A stretch of DNA of 64,000 nt from Nocardioides massiliensis (GTDB taxonomy: Bacteria > Actinomycetota > Actinomycetes > Propionibacteriales > Nocardioidaceae). The position numbers were made by a program, and so were the translations under genes. The notes beneath the pieces are model-generated. The model ran no database searches and was not told the origin of the DNA. It saw nothing but the letters and a program-made list of their open reading frames with translations. Positions 37,863 through 45,911 of this stretch are shown piece after piece (position 1 is the stretch's first letter; the number at the start of each line of letters is the position of its first letter). The stretch covers positions 1 to 64,000 of the forward strand of contig NZ_JAUSQM010000001.1 of assembly GCF_030811215.1 (NCBI RefSeq), written 5' to 3'.

Positions 37863-38405
37863 TCACATCCCGCGGCACTGGTTCTCCTTGTCACCGTTCA
37901 CGCGGTTGCCGGCACCCACCGGCTTCGGCGCGTTGTTCTTGCACTGCAGGTTGCCGTCGACCACGTTGCGGCGTACGACGAAGCGACCCCGGTTGCCGAA
38001 GAGCTGGATGTCGCCGTCGACCACGGTCCGCGCGATCTTGCCGCCCTTGCCACGCGAGAGCTGGATGTTGCCCTCGACGCGCGAACGCACGATCTTGCCG
38101 TTGACCTTGCGCGCGGTCACGACGACGCGACGGTGCCGCTGCGACTGGATGTTGCCGTCGACACGTACGCCGCGCGCCACCAGGCGTGCCCCCGCGCGGA
38201 CCTTCACGTCGCCGTCGACGCGGGTGCCGAGCAGCCGGCAGGTCTTGCCCTTCGGCACGACGATGTTGTCGCCGACGGCGACTGCCTTGATGGTGCCGAC
38301 GCAGCGACGGTCGTCGGCGTGGGCGGTGGTCGGCGCGGCGACGAGCAGGCCGCCGGCGAGGACGAGGCTGAGAGGCGCGAGGACGGCCGAGGTGAGGCGA
38401 CGCAT
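37863..38405 (-). CDS. Secreted protein built of short VDGDIQ-like repeats
   Basis: This 180-residue protein has a signal peptide (SAVLAPLSLVLAGGLLVAAP, cleavage after AHA near residue 30). At least six repeats of about 16-24 residues follow, each centred on VDGDVKV, VDGNIQS, VNGKIVR, VEGNIQL, VDGDIQL or VDGNLQC. Regular Val/Ile spacing predicts a right-handed beta-solenoid. Cysteines near each end (RRCVG, KTCRLL, LQCKNN, NQCRG) may form capping disulfides. No enzymatic motif is visible; a surface or adhesive role is only a guess. Confidence 0.8.
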   Translation of the reverse strand: MRRLTSAVLAPLSLVLAGGLLVAAPTTAHADDRRCVGTIKAVAVGDNIVVPKGKTCRLLGTRVDGDVKVRAGARLVARGVRVDGNIQSQRHRRVVVTARKVNGKIVRSRVEGNIQLSRGKGGKIARTVVDGDIQLFGNRGRFVVRRNVVDGNLQCKNNAPKPVGAGNRVNGDKENQCRGM

Positions 38406-38537
38406 GAGGACTCCTGGGGCGAAGGGGCTGGACGGACCACAGCGTCCACCGCCTGTGTGAACGCGCGGTGAGCACCACATGAGGGCGCTCTCATGTCGCC
38501 CTTCCCCCATCGGACAACGCGGTGCGAGGCTGGGTGG

Positions 38538-39098
38538 ATGGCGCACCTCCTGCTCTTCCACCACGTCCAGGGCCTCACCACGGGTGTGCGCGCGTTCGCC
38601 GACCGGATCCGCGCCGGCGGCCACAGCGTGACGACGCCCGACCTGTTCGGCGGGCGCACGTTCGCCAGCATCGAGGAGGGGATGGAGTACGGCGACGCCC
38701 ACCAGGACAAGGCGGTGGACATGGCCAAGGCGGCAGCCGCGGTGCTGGCGCCCGGGTTCGCGGCCGGCGGCATCTCCTACGGCGTCGTCCCGGCCCAGAC
38801 CCTCGCGCAGCAGCACGAGGGGGTCCGGGCGGCGGTCCTCGTCGACGGCGGCTTGAAGACGGAGTGGTTCGGGGGTCCCTGGCCCGCCGGGGTCGCGCTG
38901 CAGATCCACGTCTGCGCCGACGACCCGTGGGCCGAGCGCCCCATGCCCGACGAGCTCGCCGCTGAGGCCGCCGGCGAGCTCAACCTCTACCCGGGCTCGG
39001 CACACCTGAGCGTCGACGCCAGCCTGCCGTCGTACGACGAGACGATCACCGCAGAGGTCGTCGAGCGGACGATCGCGTTCCTCGACCGGCTCGGATAG
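38538..39098 (+). CDS. Dienelactone hydrolase-family protein
   Basis: This 186-residue alpha/beta hydrolase begins MAHLLLFHHVQGLTTGVRAF. The nucleophile-elbow region is AGGISYGVVPAQ near residue 77, and HLSVDASLPSYDE near the C-terminus carries the likely catalytic His. It resembles short DLH-like proteins that hydrolyse dienelactone or other esters. The elbow has Ser or none in place of the Cys of classic DLH, so the activity is uncertain. It is convergent with the cystathionine beta-synthase gene. Confidence 0.8.
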   Translation: MAHLLLFHHVQGLTTGVRAFADRIRAGGHSVTTPDLFGGRTFASIEEGMEYGDAHQDKAVDMAKAAAAVLAPGFAAGGISYGVVPAQTLAQQHEGVRAAVLVDGGLKTEWFGGPWPAGVALQIHVCADDPWAERPMPDELAAEAAGELNLYPGSAHLSVDASLPSYDETITAEVVERTIAFLDRLG

Positions 39099-39154
39099 AC
39101 CGGACTTCGGACATGAGTTGTGCGGTTTCGCGCGTCAACTCCCGTCGTAAGCGA

Positions 39155-39182
39155 CAAAGTCGCCACAGATGTGGCGACTTTG
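39155..39182. terminator. Perfect 13-bp palindrome between convergent genes
   Basis: CAAAGTCGCCACA and TGTGGCGACTTTG pair perfectly over 13 bp with a 2-base centre (GA). It sits 56 bases after the DLH stop and 6 bases after the cystathionine beta-synthase stop on the other strand. This suits a bidirectional terminator, although no long T-tract follows. It may also be one of this genome's palindromic repeats. Confidence 0.6.
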
Positions 39183-39188
39183 CCACCC

Positions 39189-40556
39189 TCAGCGGACCAG
39201 GAAGCCGAGCAGGTCCTGGCGGGTGAGGACGCCGACCGGGCGGCCGTCCTCCTGCACGAGCAACGCGTCGGCGGATCCGAGTGCGCCGACGGCGTCCGCG
39301 ATGGCCTCGGTAGCACCGATCGTCGGCAGCGCCGGGCTCATGTGCTCCTCGACGGCGTCGGCGAGCTTCGCCGTACCTGCGTAGAGCGCGTCGAGCAGGG
39401 CGCGCTCGGAGACCGAGCCCGCCACCTCGGCGGCCATGATCGGCGGCTCCGCGAGCACGACCGGCATCTGGGAGACGCCGTACTCGGCCAGGATCTGCAC
39501 GGCCTCCGCGACGGTCTCATTGGGGTGGGTGTGGACCAGGGCGGGGATGTCGCCCTTCTTGGCGCGCAGCACCTCGCCGACCGTCTGCCCGCCGCTCTCG
39601 CCGGCCAGGAAGCCGTACTGCCCCAGCCAGTCGTCGTCGAAGACCTTGGTGAGGTAGCCACGACCGGAGTCGGGCAGGAGCACGACGATGACCGCGTCGG
39701 GGTCGTCGAGCTCGCGGGCGAGCTGCACCGCGGCGAAGGCGGCCATGCCCGACGAGCCGCCGACGAGCAGCGCCTCCTCCCGGGCGAGCCGGCGGGTGAA
39801 GCTGAAGGAGTCCCCGTCGGAGACCTCGATGATCCGGTCGGCGATCTCCTGGTCGTAGGTCGTGGGCCAGAAGTCCTCACCGACGCCCTCGACGAGGTAC
39901 GGACGGCCGGTGCCGCCGGAGTAGACCGAACCGTGCGGGTCGGCGCCGATGATCTTGACGTCGGGGTTCTGCTCCTTGAGGTAGCGCCCGATGCCGCTGA
40001 TCGTGCCGCCCGTGCCGACGCCGGCGACGAAGTGGGTGATCTTGCCGTCGGTCTGGCGCCAGATCTCCGGGCCCGTGGTCTCGTAGTGCGAGCGCGGGTT
40101 GTGCTGGTTGGAGTACTGGTCGGGCTTCCACGCGTTCGGCGTCTCGCGGACCAGCCGGTCGGAGACGTTGTAGTAGGAGTCCGGGTGCTCGGGTGCGACC
40201 GCGGTCGGGCAGACGACGACCTCTGCGCCGTACGCCTTGAGCACGTTGCGCTTGTCCTCGCTGACCTTGTCAGGGCACACGAAGATGCACTTGTAGCCCT
40301 TCTGCTGCGCGACCATCGCCAGCCCGACGCCGGTGTTGCCCGACGTCGGCTCGACGATCACGCCACCGGGCTTCAGCTCACCGGATGCCTCGGCCGCCTC
40401 GATCATGCGGGTCGCGATCCGGTCCTTCACCGACCCGCCGGGGTTCATGTACTCGACCTTCGCCAGCACCGTGCCCGGCGCACCGTCGGTCGAGCGGCCG
40501 AGCCGCACGAGAGGAGTGTTGCCGACCAGGTCCACCACGGAGTTCACGTAGTCCAC
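39189..40556 (-). CDS. cbs: Cystathionine beta-synthase
   Basis: This 455-residue PLP enzyme condenses serine (or O-acetylserine) with homocysteine. The PLP lysine is K44 in NPGGSVKDRI. The substrate loop is PTSGNTGVGLA and the phosphate-binding glycine loop is GVGTGGTISGIGRYL. The C-terminal 120 residues hold two CBS domains (PALVHTHPNETVAEAVQILA and HMSPALPTIGATEAIADAVG) that probably regulate activity through adenosyl ligands. The start is GTG at 40556. No riboswitch was recognised upstream. It is divergent from the SGNH hydrolase gene (36-base gap). Confidence 0.94.
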   Translation of the reverse strand: MDYVNSVVDLVGNTPLVRLGRSTDGAPGTVLAKVEYMNPGGSVKDRIATRMIEAAEASGELKPGGVIVEPTSGNTGVGLAMVAQQKGYKCIFVCPDKVSEDKRNVLKAYGAEVVVCPTAVAPEHPDSYYNVSDRLVRETPNAWKPDQYSNQHNPRSHYETTGPEIWRQTDGKITHFVAGVGTGGTISGIGRYLKEQNPDVKIIGADPHGSVYSGGTGRPYLVEGVGEDFWPTTYDQEIADRIIEVSDGDSFSFTRRLAREEALLVGGSSGMAAFAAVQLARELDDPDAVIVVLLPDSGRGYLTKVFDDDWLGQYGFLAGESGGQTVGEVLRAKKGDIPALVHTHPNETVAEAVQILAEYGVSQMPVVLAEPPIMAAEVAGSVSERALLDALYAGTAKLADAVEEHMSPALPTIGATEAIADAVGALGSADALLVQEDGRPVGVLTRQDLLGFLVR

Positions 40557-40592
40557 GCTCGGACTCTACGCGGGCCTCGGTAGCGTGAGTCC

Positions 40593-41621
40593 ATGGGGAA
40601 GGCAGCAGCAGCACGCAGACTGGCCGCCGCTGCCGCGTACGGCGGCGGTGGCGCCTCGATCGTGGGCCTCGCCGGCATCGCGCTCTTCAAGGCCGAGGCC
40701 GCGCTGGCTCGCCGCACCATCGGCAACGCCGAGGACCCCGGGCCCAACGCGACCGGGTGGTACGGCAAGGGCCGCCCCGGTCCGGCCATCAAGATCGCGC
40801 TGCTCGGCGACTCCAGCGCGGTCGGCTACGGCGTCGACCGGATCCAGGAGACGCCGGGCGCGGGCCTGGCGACGGGTGTCGCCGAGCGCGCCGACCGGCG
40901 CGTCTATCTGCGCTCCTTCGCCGTGGTCGGCGCGCAGAGCTCCGACCTCGCCGGCCAGATCGACGCCGCGCTCGCCATCGAGCCCGACGTCGCGGTGATC
41001 CTCATCGGCGCCAACGACGTCACCCACACGGTGCTGCCGGCGCAGTCGGTGCGGCTGCTCGAGGCCGGCGTACGCCGACTGCGTGCGGCCGGCGTCGAGG
41101 TCGTCGTCGGCACGTGTCCCGACCTCGGCACGATCGAGCCGATCCCGCCCCCGCTCAAGCAACTGGCACGCGCGTGGTCGCGCCGGCTCGCGGCCGCCCA
41201 GACCATCGCCGTCGTCGAGGCCGGCGGCCGCACGGTGTCGATGGGCTCGATCCTCGGGCCGGAGTTCGCCGCGGCCCCGGCGATCCTCTTCGGCCCGGAC
41301 CAGTTCCATCCCTCGGCCGCCGGCTACGCCCGCGTGGCAGCCGTCCTGCTGCCCTCGGTGCTCGCCGCGCTCGGCGTCATCCCGGCCGAGGACCTCGAGC
41401 CGGAGGCCTACCGCGGTGAGGGCGTGCTGCCGGTGTCGTACGCCGCCGTCGAGGCCGCGCGCACGCCCGGCACCGAGGTCGGCGGCACCGAGGTCGGCGG
41501 CGACGAGCGCGGCACCCGCGGGCGCTGGGCCCTGCTACGCCACCGCCGCCGCTACCCCGGCCGCGACGCCGACGCGCCGGACGAGGGCGACGAGGACCCG
41601 GCAGTTTCACCGCCCGAATAA
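40593..41621 (+). CDS. SGNH/GDSL-family hydrolase with N-terminal membrane anchor
   Basis: This 342-residue protein has one hydrophobic N-terminal segment (about 12-32), probably an anchor. A SGNH hydrolase domain follows, with catalytic Ser in ALLGDSSAVGYG, Gly/Asn of blocks II-III in ILIGANDVTH, and the Asp-x-x-His pair in GPDQFHPSAAGY. The C-terminal tail is low-complexity and contains a short direct repeat (EVGGTEVGG). The last residues (AVSPPE) and stop are encoded by the left arm of the inverted-repeat element at 41600-41693. It is probably an esterase or lipase on the cell surface side. Confidence 0.87.
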   Translation: MGKAAAARRLAAAAAYGGGGASIVGLAGIALFKAEAALARRTIGNAEDPGPNATGWYGKGRPGPAIKIALLGDSSAVGYGVDRIQETPGAGLATGVAERADRRVYLRSFAVVGAQSSDLAGQIDAALAIEPDVAVILIGANDVTHTVLPAQSVRLLEAGVRRLRAAGVEVVVGTCPDLGTIEPIPPPLKQLARAWSRRLAAAQTIAVVEAGGRTVSMGSILGPEFAAAPAILFGPDQFHPSAAGYARVAAVLLPSVLAALGVIPAEDLEPEAYRGEGVLPVSYAAVEAARTPGTEVGGTEVGGDERGTRGRWALLRHRRRYPGRDADAPDEGDEDPAVSPPE

Positions 41622-41693
41622 CGAAACTGCCCGACACGCCGGGCAGTTTCGTACGACGAGCGGGCGTGTCGTTCGACGGGCGGTGAAACTGCC
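41600..41693. repeat. Nested inverted-repeat element at the 3' end of the SGNH gene
   Basis: Outer arms of 17 bp at 41600-41616 and 41677-41693 are perfect inverted repeats. Inside, CGAAACTGCCCG (41622-41633) pairs with CGGGCAGTTTCG (41640-41651), and CGACACGCC (41632-41640) pairs with GGCGTGTCG (41663-41671). The nonamer GGCAGTTTC thus occurs four times in alternating orientation within 94 bases. Alternative foldings compete. It may be a REP-like element or a strong bidirectional terminator. Confidence 0.8.
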
Positions 41694-41711
41694 ACCCGCG
41701 AGACGGCAAGA

Positions 41712-41739
41712 CCCCCGCGTCCCAGAGGGAGCGCGGGGG
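41712..41739 (-). terminator. GC-rich hairpin downstream of the BI-1 gene
   Basis: CCCCCGCG (41712-41719) pairs with CGCGGGGG (41732-41739) across a 12-base loop, 21 bases beyond the stop of the minus-strand BI-1 gene. It is likely the terminator of that gene. The weak T content is usual in high-GC actinobacteria. Confidence 0.55.
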
Positions 41740-41760
41740 CCTCGGTGGAGCGGGCTGAGG

Positions 41761-42606
41761 TCAGTCCTGGCTGAAGATGGCCAGGATGCGCAGCAGGTTG
41801 GTGTAGATCCAGACCAGGCTGACGGTCATGGCGAACGCGGCGCGCCACGACTCGCGCTCGGGCAGGCCGTTGGCGATGCCCCGCTCGACGAAGTCGAAGT
41901 CCATGATCAGCATGAAGATGCCGAGCACCAGACCGGCGACGGCGAACAGCAGACCCAGCGCACCGAAGCCGAAGAGGCCGATGTCGGCGTTGAAGAACCG
42001 CAGCACCATCTCCATGAGGCCCAGGCCGACCATGCCGAACATCGCGGCGACGACGCCGCGGCGGAACTTGTCACCCACCTGGATGTTGAGCACCTTGTAG
42101 GCGACCAGCGTGCCGGCGAAGGCCGCGAAGGTGCCGAGGACGGCGTTGGTGACGATGCCCTCGCCGAACTGCGCGTCGAAGAGCTTGCTCAGCGCGCCGA
42201 GCGCGACACCCTCGGCAACCGCGAAGGCCAGCACGAGCGCGGGGCTGATGACCCGCTTGAAGGAGTTGACCAGCGAGAGGATGAACGCCAGGCCGGCGCC
42301 CAACATGACCGCGCCACCGATCACGCCGATCGCGTCGGCATCGGCGCGCAGGTCGGGGGTGAGGATCCAGGTGGCCAGCGCCGTGAGGATCACGAGCCCG
42401 ACCGAGATACCGGTCTTCTGCACGACCGAGTCGATGGTCATCCGCGACGTCGGTTCGGTGACGAAGCCGTAGTCGGCGGGGGTCTGCGGGTCGTTGGGAG
42501 AGCCGAGCGACCAGGTCGACGGGTCGCTCTGCGGCGCGGCGTACGTCTGCGCACCGCCGCGCTGGAAGCCCTCGGCGCGGTTGAAGATCGGGTTGTTGCT
42601 CTGCAT
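41761..42606 (-). CDS. Bax inhibitor-1/YccA-family membrane protein
   Basis: This 281-residue protein has a polar N-terminal region (about 55 residues) and seven predicted transmembrane helices. They include the family core FAVAEGVALGALSKLFDAQF, and the C-terminal helix WIYTNLLRILAIF matches BI-1-like proteins. Family members are proposed pH- or calcium-sensitive leak channels; the bacterial role is unclear. The ATG at 42606 has a GGAGAG ribosome-binding site. It is probably monocistronic. Confidence 0.88.
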   Translation of the reverse strand: MQSNNPIFNRAEGFQRGGAQTYAAPQSDPSTWSLGSPNDPQTPADYGFVTEPTSRMTIDSVVQKTGISVGLVILTALATWILTPDLRADADAIGVIGGAVMLGAGLAFILSLVNSFKRVISPALVLAFAVAEGVALGALSKLFDAQFGEGIVTNAVLGTFAAFAGTLVAYKVLNIQVGDKFRRGVVAAMFGMVGLGLMEMVLRFFNADIGLFGFGALGLLFAVAGLVLGIFMLIMDFDFVERGIANGLPERESWRAAFAMTVSLVWIYTNLLRILAIFSQD

Positions 42607-42662
42607 GTGGTCTCTCCTTGGAGGCCTTGCGGTCTGTCGTCCCAGTCTACGGGTGTGCCATG

Positions 42663-43325
42663 TCAACGACCGGGCGCCTCACGGTGTTCCCGCTCGACGA
42701 TGCCCAACGCATCGCGCGTGATCCGCTGGTAGCGAGCGGCGAGCTCGGCCGGCGAGAGCTCACCGCCAATGCGGTACCACTGCGCCACGGAGGTGCACAT
42801 CGTCACCACGGCCCGGCTCGCCTCGCGGGGGTACGGCGTCCGCACGACCTGCGCACGGACGCCGTCCTCCACCGCCTCGTCGAGCAGCCGTTGTTGGCGG
42901 TCGCGGCGGGCGACGTGCTCGGTGCGCACGTCCGGATCGGCGCTGCGCAGCTCGCTCCAGGCAAGGAACGCCAGGTCGCGCTCGTGGGCGTGGAAGAGCA
43001 CCAGGCACTCGACGAGTGCGTCGATGCGCGCGACCGGGTCCTCGCCCGCCCCGGCGAGGGCGGCCTCGCTGCGCCACCACAGGTCGGCCATCGCCGCCTC
43101 GAGGATCGCGACCAGCAGCGCCTGCTTGGAGCGGTAGTGGTGGTAGAGGCCCGGCACCGAGAGCCCGGCGCGTTCGGCGACCTGGCGGATGCTCGTGCCG
43201 TCGTACCCGCTCTCGACGAAGCACGCCCGCGCGGCGTCGACGATCGGCGGGAGCACGCGTGCGTCGTACGCCCGCCAGTCGCGGGGCGGGGCGGGCTCCG
43301 GTGGGGGTGCGGGGGCGGCAGTCAC
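42663..43325 (-). CDS. TetR-family transcriptional repressor
   Basis: This 220-residue regulator begins with a Pro-rich stretch, followed by a TetR helix-turn-helix (GYDGTSIRQVAERAGLSVPGLYHHYRSK, about residues 39-67; only the key residues T, V, A, G, Y and F-like positions define it). The ligand domain resembles those of acyl-CoA or fatty acid-responsive TetRs. It is divergent from an acyl-CoA dehydrogenase gene. A palindrome lies between them, so it very likely represses that operon. The start is GTG at 43325. Confidence 0.88.
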   Translation of the reverse strand: MTAAPAPPPEPAPPRDWRAYDARVLPPIVDAARACFVESGYDGTSIRQVAERAGLSVPGLYHHYRSKQALLVAILEAAMADLWWRSEAALAGAGEDPVARIDALVECLVLFHAHERDLAFLAWSELRSADPDVRTEHVARRDRQQRLLDEAVEDGVRAQVVRTPYPREASRAVVTMCTSVAQWYRIGGELSPAELAARYQRITRDALGIVEREHREAPGR

Positions 43326-43341
43326 CTTGCTAGCCTAGCCC

Positions 43342-43361
43342 GACCGAGTGATCGCTCGGTC
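43342..43361. promoter_or_regulatory. Palindromic TetR operator candidate
   Basis: GACCGAG-TGATCG-CTCGGTC has perfect 7-bp arms around a 6-base centre. It sits in the 52-base divergent gap between the TetR gene and the acyl-CoA dehydrogenase gene. Size and symmetry match known TetR-family operators such as those with ACCGAGC-type half sites. Binding would shut off both promoters. Confidence 0.7.
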
Positions 43362-43377
43362 ACGTCTGGAGGTCCTC

Positions 43378-44643
43378 ATGGCTGCGCCGTCCCCCCACCC
43401 GCTCCCCGCCGAGCTCGTCGACCTGCGCGAGCGCGTCCGCACGTTCATCCGCGAGACCGTGATCCCCGCGGAGCCCGCGCCGGGCGACCGGATGCCGGAG
43501 CAGACCCGGCTGGAGCTGCAGGAGAAGGCCAAGGCGGCCGGCGTCTTCGCCCCACACGCCCGCGCCGAGCACGGGGGGCTCGGGGTCCCGCTCGAGCACT
43601 GGTCGCCGATCTTCCAGGAGGCCGGCTACTCCCCCATCGGCCCGAGCGTCCTCAACTGCATGGCCCCCGACGAGGGCAACATGCACATGCTCGCCGAGAT
43701 CGCGACGCCGGAGCAGAAGGAGCGCTTCCTCGAGCCGCTCGTGCGCGGCGAGGTCCGCTCCTGCTTCGGCATGACCGAGCCCCACCCCGGTGCCGGCTCC
43801 GACCCGTCCGCCCTCGCCACCACCGCGGTCCCCGTCAACGGCGGCTGGGTGATCAACGGCGAGAAGCGGTTCATCAGTGGCGCGATCGGCGCGGCCTACT
43901 GCATCGCGATGGCCCGAACCGAGGCGACCGGTGACCACCCGGCCGGGGCGACGATGTTCCTCGTCCCGATGGACACACCGGGCATCCGGGTCGGCAGCCC
44001 GATCCACACCGTCGACCGCTACATCGACGGTGGCCACCCGCACCTGCACTTCGACGACGTCTTCGTCCCCGACGAGGCGGTGCTGGGCGCGCCCGGTGAG
44101 GGCTTCCGCTACGCCCAGGTGCGCCTCGGCCCCGCGCGCCTCACCCACTGCATGCGCTGGCTCGGTCTCGCCCGTCGCGCCCACGACACCGCGCTCGACC
44201 GCGCCGAGCAGCGCGAGCTCTTCGGCGAGCCGGTGCACCGCCTCGGCCTGGCGCAGAGCCTGATCTCGGCCTCGGTCATCGACATCGAGACCTCCGACGC
44301 GATCATCGCCAAGACCGCCCAGCTGCTGGTCAGCGACCCCAAGGCCGGCTCGGCGATGTCGTCGGTGGCCAAGGTGCACTGCTCGGAGGCGATCTATCGG
44401 GTGATCGACCGCGCCGTGCAGATCTGCGGCGGCGACGGGGTCAGCGACGGGCTGCCGCTGGCGCAGTACCTCGCCGAGGTCCGCCCCTTCCGCATCTACG
44501 ACGGCTCCACCGAGACCCATCTGTGGGCGATCTCGCGGCGCGCCTCCTCGGCCCGCCGCCGCGAGGTCGAGGCCGGCGCTCCGTTCCTGGGTACGCCGAC
44601 CCGCCACCCCGAGCCCGAAGCAGCGCCGGAGGCAGGCGCGTGA
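43378..44643 (+). CDS. Acyl-CoA dehydrogenase
   Basis: This 421-residue flavoenzyme introduces the alpha-beta double bond in acyl-CoA thioesters. It shows CFGMTEPHPGAGSDPSA near residue 130, the FAD region WVINGEKRFISG near residue 155, and the C-terminal segment QICGGDGVSDGLPLAQYLAE with RIYDGSTETH. This branch is close to ACAD10/11-like dehydrogenases that pair with a phosphotransferase. I chose the ATG at 43378 because GGAGG lies 5-10 bases before it. The stop TGA at 44641-44643 overlaps the IS110 core GTGAG, and the element leaves the reading frame intact. Confidence 0.92.
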   Translation: MAAPSPHPLPAELVDLRERVRTFIRETVIPAEPAPGDRMPEQTRLELQEKAKAAGVFAPHARAEHGGLGVPLEHWSPIFQEAGYSPIGPSVLNCMAPDEGNMHMLAEIATPEQKERFLEPLVRGEVRSCFGMTEPHPGAGSDPSALATTAVPVNGGWVINGEKRFISGAIGAAYCIAMARTEATGDHPAGATMFLVPMDTPGIRVGSPIHTVDRYIDGGHPHLHFDDVFVPDEAVLGAPGEGFRYAQVRLGPARLTHCMRWLGLARRAHDTALDRAEQRELFGEPVHRLGLAQSLISASVIDIETSDAIIAKTAQLLVSDPKAGSAMSSVAKVHCSEAIYRVIDRAVQICGGDGVSDGLPLAQYLAEVRPFRIYDGSTETHLWAISRRASSARRREVEAGAPFLGTPTRHPEPEAAPEAGA

Positions 44644-44644
44644 G
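44640..44644 (+). repeat. Left copy of the IS110 core GTGAG
   Basis: GTGAG at the left junction includes the acyl-CoA dehydrogenase stop codon. The same five bases recur at the right junction (46157-46161), where they form the phosphotransferase start. The duplication is what IS110 core-sequence recombination would leave. Confidence 0.7.
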
Positions 44645-44669
44645 TTGCCCTGTGTCAACCTCCGCGCCG

Positions 44670-45911
44670 TCAGGCGGCGATTTGGTGGTGTTCGTTGAGG
44701 ACGCGTTGGAAGGCTCGGTGCTGGCTAGGGTCGTAGGTGGCCCGGTCTTGCCAGCAGCGCCAGATGATGTCGACCCAGGCGCGGGCGAGGATCCGGACGG
44801 CGTGGGGGTGGTCGTGGTTGCGTGCCCTGGCGCGGTTGTAGAGGTCGGCGGCCCACGGGTTGGCGTGTCGGGAGTCAGCGGCGAAGTCACACAGGGCGTC
44901 GCGGAGTTCTTTGTCGCATCCCCACCGGAAGGTGACGGCTTTGACCTTGCCGGACTGCCGCGTCGAGGGCGCGACGCCGGCCAGACAGGCCAGGGAGTCG
45001 GCGGTGGGGAACCTGCCGCGGGCGTCCCCGATCTCGGCGAGCAGTCGCGCGGCGCGCACGGTCCCGGAGCGAGGCAGCGAGGTCACGACGTGCGCGTCGG
45101 GGTGGACGTCGAGTTGCTCAGCGATCGAGTCCGCGAGCGTGGCGATCTGGGTGTTCAAGCTCCGCAGGACCGCGACGAACGCGAGCGTGGTTGCGGCATG
45201 GGGGCCGGTTTCAGCACCGGTGGTGCCGCGGGGCGCAGCGAGCAGCCGTTGGTGCAACACGGCAGGGTCGGTGCGCCCGGAGTAGGCGAGCTTCTTCAGC
45301 CATGCTGCGAGCCGGTCGGCGGTGAGCCAGTCGGCTTTGGTCTGGGTGGGGAACCGTTCCAGGAAGGACAGGCTGATCGCGGAGTCCAGGTGGGCGAACA
45401 GGTCCACGATGCCGGGGAACACGACCTGCAGGTGCGCGCGGAGCTGGTTGGCTGCCGCGACGCGGTGCGCGACCAGGTCCCGACGAGCACGCACGCTGGA
45501 GCGCAGCGCTTGGGTGGCCGGGGTCGATCTGGTCAGCGGGGTCAGGCGACGGCGGTCGGTGCGGACCACATCTGCCAGGACGTAGGCGTCGAACCGGTCG
45601 TCCTTGTTGCCGGCCGAGCCGTAGCGCGAGCGGAGGTTCTTGACCTGGTTGGGGCTGATCACCAGCACGGTCAGCTCGGTGGCAAGCAAGGCATCGATGA
45701 CGGGCCCGTCGCCGCGTTCGATGCCGATCTCGACGACCTCAGCTGCCAACAGACGTCGTACGAGTCGTTTGAGGCCGGCAGCGGTGTGCTCGACGGTGAA
45801 CCGGTCAAGCACCTCGCCGTCGGGGTCCAGGATGCACACGACGTGGTCGTCCTTGGCCCAGTCCAGACCGGCGCACACTCGTGGTCGGGTCGCTTCAGGG
45901 GTCACACTCAT
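44670..45911 (-). CDS. IS110-family DEDD transposase/recombinase
   Basis: This 413-residue protein has the IS110 layout. The N-terminal RuvC-like domain has D17 (AGLDWAKDDH), E65 (GIERGDG), D105 and D108 (KDDRFDAYVLAD). A helical linker follows, then a C-terminal Tnp domain with the expected serine region (GVAPSTRQSGKVKAV). All four acidic residues are present and the frame is open, so it may be active. IS110 recombinases use a bridge RNA encoded in the element's end to choose donor and target. The ATG at 45911 has GAGGA upstream; an in-frame start 12 codons earlier is less likely. Confidence 0.94.
   Translation of the reverse strand: MSVTPEATRPRVCAGLDWAKDDHVVCILDPDGEVLDRFTVEHTAAGLKRLVRRLLAAEVVEIGIERGDGPVIDALLATELTVLVISPNQVKNLRSRYGSAGNKDDRFDAYVLADVVRTDRRRLTPLTRSTPATQALRSSVRARRDLVAHRVAAANQLRAHLQVVFPGIVDLFAHLDSAISLSFLERFPTQTKADWLTADRLAAWLKKLAYSGRTDPAVLHQRLLAAPRGTTGAETGPHAATTLAFVAVLRSLNTQIATLADSIAEQLDVHPDAHVVTSLPRSGTVRAARLLAEIGDARGRFPTADSLACLAGVAPSTRQSGKVKAVTFRWGCDKELRDALCDFAADSRHANPWAADLYNRARARNHDHPHAVRILARAWVDIIWRCWQDRATYDPSQHRAFQRVLNEHHQIAA

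Noticed and set aside
39099-39150. Weak GAGTTG/CAACTC inverted repeat before the 39155 palindrome
   Set aside because: Six-base arms with a 15-base spacer are expected often by chance, so it adds little to the strong palindrome next to it.
39189-40592. Possible S-adenosylmethionine or other riboswitch near cystathionine beta-synthase
   Set aside because: Only 36 bases separate the divergent starts, too short for a known riboswitch, and no conserved elements were visible.
41471-41502. Short direct repeat coding EVGGTEVGG in the SGNH protein
   Set aside because: Two copies of a 15-base unit in a low-complexity C-terminal tail look like simple slippage, with no sign of a wider repeat family.
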